Positions 1 through 6,665 are shown, counted from the first letter of the stretch. The stretch is DNA of 16,991 nucleotides from Neisseriaceae bacterium (GCA_030146285.1 JASLBZ010000157.1:1-16991), one strand, 5' to 3'. The notes: generated from the letters alone by a model not told the origin. Program-made: numbers and translations.

Positions 1-51
1 GCACACAACCCGAAATACATGTGAATGCGATAAAACACCAGATCAGGGCAG

Positions 52-615
52 TTAAAATGGCAATTGATTGCAGTATTGCCATTGACCTTGTTCTGTATTT
101 TGATCCCAAAGATTGATGCTGCCAATGGCGATCCGCACCAAACGCAAACATGGATAGCCAGCTTTGGCGGTCATGCGTCTGACTTGGCGGTTTTTGCCCT
201 CACAAATTTGAATTTCCAACCAAAAATCAGGCACGGTTTTTCGTTCTCGAACAGGTGGATTTCTCGGCCACAGCTTACTGATTTCATCCGTGTTTAACAA
301 TCTCACTTTGGCTGGTTTGGCTTTGTAATCACTTAACTGGATGCCATCTTGAAGCAGTTTTAGCTTCGCCTCATCTGGTGTGCCTTCAACCTGTGCCCAA
401 TAGGTTTTGTACAAGGCATTTTTGGGTTCTGCAATTTGAGATTGCAAGCGACCATTGTTGGTCAAAAGCAGCAAACCTTCGCTGTCGGTGTCCAATCGCC
501 CAGCAGGATAGAAATCAGGAACGTTAATATATTCTTTTAAAGAAGGATGGATTTCATGTTCTGAAAACTGACAAATGACGCCATAAGGCTTATTAAATAG
601 AATGAGTTGGCTCAT
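52..615 (-). CDS. rluE: 23S rRNA pseudouridine synthase, RluE-type (RsuA/RluB/E/F family)
   Basis: 187 residues. The family converts a specific uridine in rRNA to pseudouridine; E. coli RluE acts on U2457 of 23S rRNA. The catalytic motif GRLDTDSEGLLLLTNNG is at residues 39-55, with the catalytic aspartate at D42. The second family motif, EGKNRQVRRM, lies at 139-148. There is no N-terminal S4 RNA-binding domain, which fits RluE and not RluB, RluF or RsuA; E. coli RluE is about 217 residues, so this one is slightly short but complete. The start is the ATG at 613-615, and the protein begins directly with the conserved strand LILFNKPYGV. It is transcribed away from icd, so the two genes share the 616-803 intergenic region. 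The enzyme class is secure; the exact target uridine is inferred from family resemblance. Confidence 0.9.
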   Translation of the reverse strand: MSQLILFNKPYGVICQFSEHEIHPSLKEYINVPDFYPAGRLDTDSEGLLLLTNNGRLQSQIAEPKNALYKTYWAQVEGTPDEAKLKLLQDGIQLSDYKAKPAKVRLLNTDEISKLWPRNPPVRERKTVPDFWLEIQICEGKNRQVRRMTAKAGYPCLRLVRIAIGSINLWDQNTEQGQWQYCNQLPF

Positions 616-654
616 AATCGACTTTATGAATAAGAGATATCAATATTAAGCAGG

Positions 655-683
655 TTGGATTGACTAGCGTAAACCCGTAAAAT
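655..683 (+). promoter_or_regulatory. Predicted sigma-70 promoter of icd
   Basis: TTGGAT (655-660), a 17-base spacer, then TAAAAT (678-683). The -10 is followed by CTTGCAT, and the same 13-mer TAAAATCTTGCAT recurs at 12748-12760 before prfC, also 17 bases after a TTGG-type -35. The predicted transcript would have a leader of roughly 110 bases. An alternative reading using TTGACT (660-665) with CATAAT (688-693) has a 22-base spacer, which is too long. Confidence 0.45.
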
Positions 684-803
684 CTTGCATAATGGGTCGC
701 TATTATCACATATAACCATTTAAATGGACACGTGATATATCAACTTCGTTTTGTTGTGAGCGGTGTTTCTTCATTGCTTAATATTAATTCATCAGGAGGT
801 AAT

Positions 804-2042
804 ATGAGCCACATTGTTGTACCTGAAAATGGCCAAAAAATCGTAGCAGGTCAAGCTACCCCTAACAATCCAATCATTCCATTCATCGAAGGTGACGGTA
901 TCGGTATCGATATTACGCCTGTGATGAAAAATGTGATCGACGCTGCAGTGGCAAAAGCTTACAACGGCGAGAAAAAAATTCACTGGATGGAAGTCTTTGC
1001 TGGTGAAAAAGCCACTAAAGTATACGGTGACAATGTTTGGTTGCCTGAAGAAACATTAGAAGCTTTGAAAGAATACGTTGTATCTATCAAAGGTCCTATG
1101 ACCACACCAGTAGGTGGCGGCATTCGTTCATTGAACGTTGCTTTACGTCAAGAATTAGATTTGTTCCAGTGTGTGCGTCCTGTACGTTACTTCGCTGGCG
1201 TGCCTTCTCCATTAAAAGATCCTAGCCAAACTGACATGGTTATCTTCCGTGAAAATACTGAAGACATCTACTGTGGTATCGAGTGGGAAGCTGAATCTGC
1301 TGATGCGAAAAAAGTGGTTGATTTCTTGCAAAATGAAATGGGCGTTAAGAAAATCCGTTTCCCAGAAACATCTGGTATCGGCATTAAACCTGTTTCTAAA
1401 CAAGGTACACAACGTTTGGTACGTGCAGCAATGCAATACGTTATCGACAACGACCGTGACAGCTTAACCATCGTTCACAAAGGCAACATCATGAAGTTCA
1501 CCGAAGGTGGCTTCCGTGATTGGGCTTACGAATTAGCAAAAACAGAATTCGGTGCTGAATTGATTGATGGCGGTCCATGGTGCCAATTCAAGAACCCTAA
1601 AACGGGCAAAACCATCATTGTTAAAGATGCGATTGCAGATGCGTTCTTGCAACAAATCCTATTGCGCCCAGCTGAGTACGATGTTATTGCAACATTGAAC
1701 TTGAACGGTGACTACGTTTCTGATGCTTTAGCTGCCCAAGTTGGTGGTATCGGTATTGCACCAGGTGCGAACATTTCTGATAACTACGCTATTTTTGAAG
1801 CAACCCACGGTACTGCTCCTAAATATGCAGGTCAAGACAAAGTAAACCCAGGTTCTTTGATTTTGTCTGCTGAAATGATGTTGCGTCACTTAGGCTGGAC
1901 TGAAGCTGCTGATTTGGTTATTGAGTCAATGGAAAAAGCAATTACAGACAAACAAGTAACTTACGATTTTGCTCGTCTAATGGACGGTGCTAACGAAGTT
2001 TCTTGCTCTGCATTTGGTAATGCCATGATTGAGCGCATGTAA
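804..2042 (+). CDS. icd: Isocitrate dehydrogenase (NADP+), E. coli Icd type
   Basis: 412 residues. It oxidatively decarboxylates isocitrate to 2-oxoglutarate with NADP+ in the TCA cycle, in the cytosol as a homodimer. The protein aligns almost throughout with E. coli Icd (416 residues). Substrate-site residues are visible: S109 in GGGIRSLN (equivalent to E. coli S113, the AceK phosphorylation site), R115, R125, R149 and Y156. The NADP-binding stretch EATHGTAPKYAGQDKVNPGS is intact. I chose the ATG at 804 because AGGAGGT lies at 794-800; the open frame extends upstream to a GTG at 732, but those 24 residues match nothing in the family. Codon choice looks like that of a highly expressed gene. 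A strong terminator follows. Whether S109 is regulated by phosphorylation depends on an aceK gene, which is not in the window. Confidence 0.97.
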   Translation: MSHIVVPENGQKIVAGQATPNNPIIPFIEGDGIGIDITPVMKNVIDAAVAKAYNGEKKIHWMEVFAGEKATKVYGDNVWLPEETLEALKEYVVSIKGPMTTPVGGGIRSLNVALRQELDLFQCVRPVRYFAGVPSPLKDPSQTDMVIFRENTEDIYCGIEWEAESADAKKVVDFLQNEMGVKKIRFPETSGIGIKPVSKQGTQRLVRAAMQYVIDNDRDSLTIVHKGNIMKFTEGGFRDWAYELAKTEFGAELIDGGPWCQFKNPKTGKTIIVKDAIADAFLQQILLRPAEYDVIATLNLNGDYVSDALAAQVGGIGIAPGANISDNYAIFEATHGTAPKYAGQDKVNPGSLILSAEMMLRHLGWTEAADLVIESMEKAITDKQVTYDFARLMDGANEVSCSAFGNAMIERM

Positions 2043-2062
2043 TCATATTTTGATTCAAAAAA

Positions 2063-2090
2063 GCCAGTGCTTAAGCACTGGCTTTTTTTT
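2063..2090 (+). terminator. Rho-independent terminator of icd
   Basis: Perfect 8-bp stem GCCAGTGC (2063-2070) / GCACTGGC (2075-2082) with a TTAA loop, followed by eight T residues (2083-2090). Six A residues precede the stem, so it could also work on the other strand, although no gene faces it from that side nearby. Confidence 0.92.
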
Positions 2091-2135
2091 GAATCTATAT
2101 TCATGGTAGACCACATAAATAGTGCCATTTGAATA

Positions 2136-2164
2136 TTGTTTGTATTAAAACATTGGGTTAGAAT
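2136..2164 (+). promoter_or_regulatory. Predicted promoter of the glycosyltransferase pair
   Basis: TTGTTT (2136-2141), 17-base spacer, TAGAAT (2159-2164). It lies 41 bases before the TTG start at 2205 and after the icd terminator, so the two downstream genes probably form their own transcription unit. Confidence 0.45.
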
Positions 2165-2204
2165 ATGGATTAATTCACTTAATAAATAGAATGGTTTTGA
2201 TAAA

Positions 2205-3089
2205 TTGAAAAATGAAACAATACGAGTTTTCGTTGGCTGTGATCCTAATAACTGTGATTTAGAACAAATGATGGTTTTAAAGTACAGCATTTTAAAACAC
2301 ACAAAAGCTGATGTTCAGTTTCATTGGATGCAATTATCAAATGATCCTGATAGTTTTTGGTATTCGAATTCGAAAATAGAAGAAGGTTGGAATACTAAAA
2401 GCTGGGCAACACCATTTTCAGGTTTTCGTTGGGCAATTCCGGCTTATTGTGGGTATGAAGGTCGAGCCATTTATATGGATGCTGATATTTTTGTACTAAG
2501 TGATATCCAAGAATTGTGGGATCATAATTTAAATTCCGAATCGATAATAGCAGCAAAGGGAGGTGAGTTTCTGGGACGATTCTGTGTGTCTTTATGGGAT
2601 TGTGAGAAAGCGAAAAACACCTTGCCTGATTTACATACATTGAGAAATGATGTTAATAGTCATCAAAAGTGTATGGCAACATTAAAAGGAAACCCAAGCC
2701 TGGTGACTGAGTTTTCTAGCAGTTTCAATTGTCTAGATGGTGAAGGTTTGTCGATTAATGAGATTAAAATTTTGCATTACACTGATATGGATACACAGTT
2801 CTCCCATAAGTATTCATTACCTCGGTTAGCAAGTGAGAATCAAAAACATTGGTTTGATGGGAAAATTAAAACCCATTGGCGTCAAGACTTAATCGAATTG
2901 TTTGATCAATATTATCATGAGGCTATAGCTTCAGGTCTAACTCTTGAAGAGTTTAGAGTAAAAAATTTTGGTCAAATTATGAAAGAATCTCAAGCTGACT
3001 ATTATGGCAATCGTTATAAATCACAAACCAAATCTATTTGGCAGCGCTGGAAGCGCAGCCTATCTAAACGATTACAAAAAATAGCGTGA
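2205..3089 (+). CDS. Glycosyltransferase, GT8-like (DxD), probable LOS/surface-glycan biosynthesis
   Basis: 294 residues. The N-terminus (IRVFVGCDPNN, then LKYSILKHT) and the block GRAIYMDADIFVLSDIQELW at 86-105 have the layout of family-8-type transferases, in which a DxD motif (here DAD, 92-94) binds the metal-nucleotide-sugar. FNCLDGEGL (174-182) and ILHYTDMD (189-196) resemble the later acceptor and metal-binding segments. I see no signal peptide or membrane segment; the basic C-terminal tail (KSIWQRWKRSLSKRLQKIA) may associate with membrane phospholipid. The likely start is TTG at 2205: the frame is closed upstream by TAG at 2187-2189 and there is no in-frame ATG near the N-terminus. No good ribosome-binding site is visible, so expression may be weak. 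It lies 10 bases before a second putative glycan gene. Base composition is lower in GC than in icd. The sugar and acceptor cannot be told from sequence. Confidence 0.75.
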   Translation: MKNETIRVFVGCDPNNCDLEQMMVLKYSILKHTKADVQFHWMQLSNDPDSFWYSNSKIEEGWNTKSWATPFSGFRWAIPAYCGYEGRAIYMDADIFVLSDIQELWDHNLNSESIIAAKGGEFLGRFCVSLWDCEKAKNTLPDLHTLRNDVNSHQKCMATLKGNPSLVTEFSSSFNCLDGEGLSINEIKILHYTDMDTQFSHKYSLPRLASENQKHWFDGKIKTHWRQDLIELFDQYYHEAIASGLTLEEFRVKNFGQIMKESQADYYGNRYKSQTKSIWQRWKRSLSKRLQKIA

Positions 3090-3099
3090 ATAATAGATA

Positions 3100-3987
3100 A
3101 TGAAAAGTTTGAGAAAATTAATTTTAAAATACCGATATTCTTTACTTAAAAGGTGGTTGAGAAAACTAGGTCACCCCCATTATCGGGAATTAGCGAAGCA
3201 CTATGATGGCGTTTATATTGTCCCTCAACAAACATATTTTCCAGAACAAAGTTCTTTTTTATATTATGGTAAAAAAGTGGTTGAAACATGCCCATTATCA
3301 TCATTAAAAAAACATTTTTCTACTAAGAAAATAGCCATTGTAGGTAGTGGGCCATCGATTAATGATCTGAACCTCTCTAAATTAGAAAATGTAGACTGTA
3401 TTTTATTAAATGGAACCATCAGTTTGATTGACTCGCATAAAATAAGACCATCATTGATTACTATCATTGATGAGCAGTTTTGTAGGGATCGATTTGAATT
3501 GATAAAAACTATCCCACAAGAGGTGCCATTATTACTTTCGGATAGAGCAATCAGACAAATCATTAAAATAGATTATCACTTCTTTATCAACAGACAAGTC
3601 TACCTAGCTAATTTTGATTTATTCCATCAATATGATTATCAAGAAAAATATTTTGATGATGAGAAAATTAGCCAGTTAGAATATGGATTTCTTGACGGTG
3701 GTACAGTGATGGCCACTGCATTACAAATGGCAATAGCATTCAAAATAGCCCAAACGATATATTTACTTGGATTTGATATAGGAAATGCGAATCAAGCAAG
3801 GTTTAATGAACAAGATGGAAAACAATTACCTTCTTATCTGTTATCACATTTTGATACTCGAATTCTACCTTTTATGAAGTGCATTTCTCAGTATTGTAAA
3901 AGAAACAATCAAGTTGTTCTGAATTGTTCAAGCCAAACCAAATTATCTTACGAAATATTTGCGTACAGTAATGATTTCTCTAGATAA
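3100..3987 (+). CDS. WaaZ/DUF115-like surface-glycan transferase (putative)
   Basis: 295 residues, no signal peptide or membrane helix; the first 25 residues are very basic (KSLRKLILKYRYSLLKRWLRK). The core has a Rossmann-like nucleotide site KIAIVGSGPSINDL (77-90), then ILLNGTISLI (101-110), and a second block DGGTVMATALQMAIAFKIAQTIYLLGFDIG (199-228). This order (GSGPS, NG, a family helix, then a GxD segment, RF.E and ILPFM) recalls the E. coli LPS-core protein WaaZ, implicated in adding a third Kdo, and more distantly DUF115/Maf and GT42 sialyltransferases. The comparison is from memory, not a search. It starts 10 bases after the GT8-like gene, so they are probably co-transcribed. It is AT-rich like its partner (28% GC over 3361-3420 by hand count). 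It is probably a lipooligosaccharide-modifying enzyme; the substrate is unknown. Confidence 0.55.
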   Translation: MKSLRKLILKYRYSLLKRWLRKLGHPHYRELAKHYDGVYIVPQQTYFPEQSSFLYYGKKVVETCPLSSLKKHFSTKKIAIVGSGPSINDLNLSKLENVDCILLNGTISLIDSHKIRPSLITIIDEQFCRDRFELIKTIPQEVPLLLSDRAIRQIIKIDYHFFINRQVYLANFDLFHQYDYQEKYFDDEKISQLEYGFLDGGTVMATALQMAIAFKIAQTIYLLGFDIGNANQARFNEQDGKQLPSYLLSHFDTRILPFMKCISQYCKRNNQVVLNCSSQTKLSYEIFAYSNDFSR

Positions 3988-4006
3988 ATATATTATGTAT
4001 ATAGCA

Positions 4007-4046
4007 ATTAACAAATACCTCCAAGACTTAAAAGGTATTTGTTAAT
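4007..4046. terminator. Inverted repeat between convergent genes, possible weak bidirectional terminator
   Basis: Perfect 14-bp inverted repeat ATTAACAAATACCT (4007-4020) / AGGTATTTGTTAAT (4033-4046) with a 12-base loop. It sits exactly between the 3' ends of the WaaZ-like gene (+) and the carboxypeptidase gene (-). The position suits a terminator, but there is no T run on either side and the stem is AT-rich. Confidence 0.45.
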
Positions 4047-4059
4047 CTAAACTTTAATG

Positions 4060-5187
4060 TTAGCGTAGTTCTGGGCTTACTGCCAAAATGGCAGACAAAA
4101 CAGCTTCACCTAAACGAAGTGAACGTTGGCCATTCCAACCAAAATCATCATCAGGTAAGTTGTTATTGTCTTTGAATGGCATTTCAATGGTGTAAGACAA
4201 GCAATTAAACTCGTTGCCAACCCAATTTGCACCCACTGTCAAATTCGCTTCGTTTGGTGCGTCTTTGTCATAACCATATTCATCTTGAAAGTCAGGACTT
4301 GCCATCGAGAAGGCTGCCTTGAAGCTTTCTTCTAATTGATGGCGAGTCTCATTGTAGCTTGGTGTGCCTTCTGTACCTGCTGCAAAGACATAAGGAATGG
4401 CTTCGTCGCCATGAATGTCCAAGAATAAATCCACACCTGTTTCAAACATTTTTTGGCGTACATAATATACTTCTGGGCTGGTCTCGATACTTGGTTGTGC
4501 CCATTCGCGGTTTAAGTTAGCACCGGCGGCGTTGGTGCGTAGGTTGCCTAGATAAGCACCATCAGGATTCATATTGGGTACAACATAGAATGTTGCGCAA
4601 TCCAAAATGGCACGAGAGGTTGGGTCTTGACTGTCCAATAAACGGCTTAAAAAACCTTCGATAAACCATTCTGCCATGGTTTCACCTGGGTGTTGGCGAG
4701 CGATGACCCAAATTTTCAAATCACTTGCAGCTTGGTTACCAATGGTCAATAAATTGATATCGCGGCCTTGTACTGTCGAACCTAAGTCATCAATTTGAGA
4801 CAAGCCGCTGCCTTGTGCTTCGCCCAGAAGGTTCAGATGCTGTTCATATGAGTATGGTTCAAAGTAAGCATAATAAATACTGTTGCCAAGTGGGGTGTGT
4901 TCAATACTCAAAACACCGTTCTCGTAACGTGTTGGCACGCGAAACCAATTCACGCGATCATAAGACGCAACGGCTTGGTAATCTATCCAGCCATCTGGAT
5001 AAGCAGATGTGCCTGCATTGTCAAAATGCATCACCAAATTGCTGTAACTGGCCCCTTGTACACGAAAGTAGAACCATTGTTTAAATTCAGAAGCATTGTC
5101 TTCACGTAATTGTAATTGGATATTCTCTAAGTCGCTTGCGTCAACCACCACAACGCTGCCGGCATCAAACTGGGTACTGATCTTCAT
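4060..5187 (-). CDS. M14-family zinc carboxypeptidase, cytosolic carboxypeptidase (CCP) type
   Basis: 375 residues from the ATG at 5185-5187 (MKISTQFDAG). An N-terminal beta-sandwich domain, about 1-120, contains the CCP-type FKQWFYFRVQGA. A metallopeptidase domain follows: RQHPGET (164-170, zinc ligands H166 and E169), VVPNMNPDG (202-210), ANLNREW (223-229, substrate-binding R227), DIHGDE (257-262, zinc ligand H259) and YTIEMPF (332-338, catalytic base E335). All catalytic residues are present. Length and layout match the bacterial CCP proteins related to eukaryotic tubulin deglutamylases; Pseudomonas and Burkholderia homologues of this size have, as I recall, been crystallised, but their bacterial substrate is not clear. 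The frame opens 30 codons earlier at 5277, but that extension is not conserved in style and reads into the phasin terminator. It stands alone, convergent with the glycan islet. Confidence 0.9.
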   Translation of the reverse strand: MKISTQFDAGSVVVVDASDLENIQLQLREDNASEFKQWFYFRVQGASYSNLVMHFDNAGTSAYPDGWIDYQAVASYDRVNWFRVPTRYENGVLSIEHTPLGNSIYYAYFEPYSYEQHLNLLGEAQGSGLSQIDDLGSTVQGRDINLLTIGNQAASDLKIWVIARQHPGETMAEWFIEGFLSRLLDSQDPTSRAILDCATFYVVPNMNPDGAYLGNLRTNAAGANLNREWAQPSIETSPEVYYVRQKMFETGVDLFLDIHGDEAIPYVFAAGTEGTPSYNETRHQLEESFKAAFSMASPDFQDEYGYDKDAPNEANLTVGANWVGNEFNCLSYTIEMPFKDNNNLPDDDFGWNGQRSLRLGEAVLSAILAVSPELR

Positions 5188-5223
5188 GTGTCTCTTTCTT
5201 TCATGCGATGTCATCAAACTGTA

Positions 5224-5242
5224 TGGGTCTATTCTAAACCCA
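5224..5242 (-). promoter_or_regulatory. Dyad overlapping a possible -10 of the carboxypeptidase gene
   Basis: TGGGT (5224-5228) and ACCCA (5238-5242) form an inverted repeat around ATTCTA (5231-5236), which reads TAGAAT on the minus strand. A weak TTTAGT lies 17 bases upstream of that -10. The arrangement would suit a repressor site over a promoter, but both parts are modest. Confidence 0.25.
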
Positions 5243-5265
5243 TTTGCAAATAAACTAAACCATAT

Positions 5266-5290
5266 AAAAAAGCACACCCGAAGGTGTGCT
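5266..5290 (-). terminator. Rho-independent terminator of the phasin gene
   Basis: Stem AGCACACC (5271-5278) / GGTGTGCT (5283-5290) with a four-base loop that reads TTCG on the minus strand, a stabilising tetraloop. On the minus strand it ends in a run of T (complement of the A residues 5266-5271). It lies 27 bases after the phasin stop codon. Confidence 0.9.
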
Positions 5291-5316
5291 TTTTATTGAA
5301 AATTCGTTTTAGTGAA

Positions 5317-5901
5317 TTACTTTTTTGCAGATGCAGCTGATACAGCAGAAGCAGTTGCTTTTGCTGCAGATGTTGCAGCTTGGCTAGCAGCTTGTTGAGA
5401 CTGTTTTACAGTTTGAGCAACATTGCGCTGAACTTCTTTTGCAGTTTGTTGCAAAGAAGAAACGGTGCTTTGCGTTGCTTCTAAAGAGCTTTGTACTTGA
5501 TCAAATAAAGTATGCAATTGCTCAGGAGCAGATTCACGTAAAGTTGAAATCTGTTTTTTAATGTTGTCTTGAGTTGAAGTCAATTGGCTCTCTGCAATCA
5601 CTTGGCTTTTTTGTTGCAAAGCTTCGGCCCAGTTGTACAAAGATTGCAAATGTTCACGAACGTGCTCATTGTTTGCGTTAACAAATTCAGCCGCTTTGTG
5701 AGATGCATCTTGTGGGTTTGTAGAAACAGTTTGAAACCAGCTATTTGCACAATCATGGCTGTGTGAAATCAATTTTTTGGTAAAATCAATGTTTAATTTC
5801 ATTAATTCTTCGGCACTTTGCAAAGCAACTTCTGTGGCTTTGTTGAATTGTGTCAAAGTTTCTAAACCAGATTTATTTAAAGCTTCATTAAAATTCTGCA
5901 T
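5317..5901 (-). CDS. phaP: Phasin family protein (PHA granule-associated)
   Basis: 194 residues from the ATG at 5899-5901 (MQNFNEALNKSGLETL). Phasins coat polyhydroxyalkanoate granules and control their number and size. The sequence shows the family pattern: helical, without cysteine after the core, with an N-terminal amphipathic segment (LTQFNKATEVALQSAEELMKLNIDFTKKLI) and a long coiled-coil stretch to about residue 160. It ends in an Ala/Ser/Lys-rich tail (AASQAATSAAKATASAVSAASAKK) like the nucleic-acid-binding tails of some phasins. Three in-frame ATGs occur at the 5' end (5916, 5910, 5901). I prefer the last because GGAG lies nine bases before it, whereas the first has no site. Divergent phaR fits, since PhaR represses phasin genes in related bacteria. 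No PHA synthase is in the window. Confidence 0.85.
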   Translation of the reverse strand: MQNFNEALNKSGLETLTQFNKATEVALQSAEELMKLNIDFTKKLISHSHDCANSWFQTVSTNPQDASHKAAEFVNANNEHVREHLQSLYNWAEALQQKSQVIAESQLTSTQDNIKKQISTLRESAPEQLHTLFDQVQSSLEATQSTVSSLQQTAKEVQRNVAQTVKQSQQAASQAATSAAKATASAVSAASAKK

Positions 5902-5943
5902 TACAAACATCTCCATTGATTAATCATCGTAAAAGTAATGTGA

Positions 5944-5964
5944 ATACTGTGGGATATACAGTAT
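5944..5964. promoter_or_regulatory. Perfect dyad ATACTGT-N7-ACAGTAT in the phasin leader
   Basis: ATACTGT (5944-5950) and ACAGTAT (5958-5964) are exact reverse complements separated by GGGATAT. The dyad lies 43 bases before the phasin start codon, so it would be in the leader if transcription starts near 5980. It could be an operator or an RNA hairpin. Confidence 0.35.
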
Positions 5965-5986
5965 AAGGGTTTGCAGCCACTTCATA

Positions 5987-5995
5987 CTTATAGCA
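5987..5995 (-). promoter_or_regulatory. Possible extended -10 promoter of the phasin gene
   Basis: On the minus strand the sequence reads TGC-TATAAG, an extended -10. The hexamer 17 bases upstream (AAACAG) is a poor -35. It is the best promoter-like element I find upstream of the phasin. Confidence 0.3.
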
Positions 5996-6042
5996 TATTA
6001 ATGAGCTGACTGTTTCTAGCAAAGTTGTCACCATCATAAATG

Positions 6043-6053
6043 TTGCAGTGCAA
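6043..6053. promoter_or_regulatory. Candidate PhaR operator, TTGCA-G-TGCAA
   Basis: An 11-base perfect dyad, TTGCA (6043-6047), G, TGCAA (6049-6053), lies in the divergent phasin/phaR intergenic region between the two predicted promoters. PhaR proteins studied in other genera bind TGC-rich half-palindromes near phasin and phaR genes. Assignment to PhaR is inference from position and base content. Confidence 0.4.
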
Positions 6054-6081
6054 AAAAACAAGCGCTTTTTGAAATATTTTT

Positions 6082-6111
6082 TTGAATTAAGTGTTTTGTT
6101 TTTGCTAAATA
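6082..6111 (+). promoter_or_regulatory. Possible promoter of phaR
   Basis: TTGAAT (6082-6087), 18-base spacer, TAAATA (6106-6111), with TG one base before the -10 hexamer (extended -10). About 50 bases lie between it and the phaR start. Confidence 0.35.
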
Positions 6112-6159
6112 TCCAATAAGACATTATCATAGCTACTCAGAACATCAAGGAGAGCAAGC

Positions 6160-6651
6160 ATGGTTGGCGAAAAACGCATTATTAAAAAATATCCAAACCG
6201 TCGCTTATATGACACTGCAATTAGTGGTTATATCACGATAGCAGATGTAAAACAAATGATAATTGAATACAGCGATATCCAAGTCATTGATGCAAAAACT
6301 GGAATTGATTTAACCAGGCAAGTTATGTTGCAAATACTGTTAGAAGAAGAAGGTGGTGGTACGCCGCTTTTGAATGATGAGATGTTGTGTCAAATGATCC
6401 GAATGTATGGACAGGCATCACAAACCATATTGGGTCAGTTTTTAGAGCAAAATATGAAAATTTTTGGTACTTGGCAAAAAAATGCACAAGAGCAGGCCAA
6501 AAACGTGAGCGACAGCAATACATGGTTGCGTCCATTCACTGAGAACATGCCCATTGGCAATCAGTCTTTTGTGGATTGGCAAAAATCGCTACAGCAACAA
6601 ACCATGCGCTTTTGGCAAGATGTGGGCATGATTCAAAAGAAAACTGACTGA
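6160..6651 (+). CDS. phaR: Polyhydroxyalkanoate synthesis repressor PhaR
   Basis: 163 residues. PhaR is a DNA-binding regulator that also senses PHA: it represses phasin genes until granules form and titrate it away. The highly conserved N-terminal DNA-binding segment RIIKKYPNRRLYDTAISGYITI (6-27) is intact, followed by the PHA-accumulation-regulator domain (VIDAKTGIDLTRQVMLQILLEEE, 42-64). The C-terminal part is Gln-rich (FLEQNMKIFGTWQKNAQEQ) and probably binds granules. The ATG at 6160 has AAGGAGA starting at 6148, a clear ribosome-binding site. It is divergent from the phasin gene with 258 bases between, containing dyads that could be its operator. Assignment is strong; autoregulation is inferred. 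Confidence 0.95.
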   Translation: MVGEKRIIKKYPNRRLYDTAISGYITIADVKQMIIEYSDIQVIDAKTGIDLTRQVMLQILLEEEGGGTPLLNDEMLCQMIRMYGQASQTILGQFLEQNMKIFGTWQKNAQEQAKNVSDSNTWLRPFTENMPIGNQSFVDWQKSLQQQTMRFWQDVGMIQKKTD

Positions 6652-6656
6652 TTCAT

Positions 6657-6665
6657 TGCTATAAT
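6657..6665 (+). promoter_or_regulatory. Extended -10 promoter before the glutaredoxin-like gene
   Basis: TGC-TATAAT (6657-6665), a consensus -10 with the TG extension. The -35 region at 6637-6642 (AAGAAA) is poor, which an extended -10 can tolerate. It begins six bases after the phaR stop and is the likely promoter for the glutaredoxin-lepA-lepB series. Confidence 0.55.

Noticed and set aside
1..51. Possible start of another gene beyond rluE
   Set aside because: Only 51 bases; no hairpin or coding signal can be judged.
732..803. Upstream extension of icd from the GTG at 732
   Set aside because: The 24 extra residues do not resemble the family, and a strong AGGAGGT site serves the ATG at 804.
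5317..5420. Tandem repeat at the 3' end of the phasin gene
   Set aside because: The GCAG/GCTG pattern is explained by Ala/Ser/Lys-rich coding.
5944..5964. LexA box in the phasin leader
   Set aside because: The spacing between CTGT and ACAG is 7, not 8, and many Neisseriaceae lack LexA; kept only as an unassigned dyad.
5924..6130. 68-residue open frame on the minus strand between the phasin and phaR
   Set aside because: No ribosome site, no family resemblance, and it covers the regulatory region of a divergent pair.
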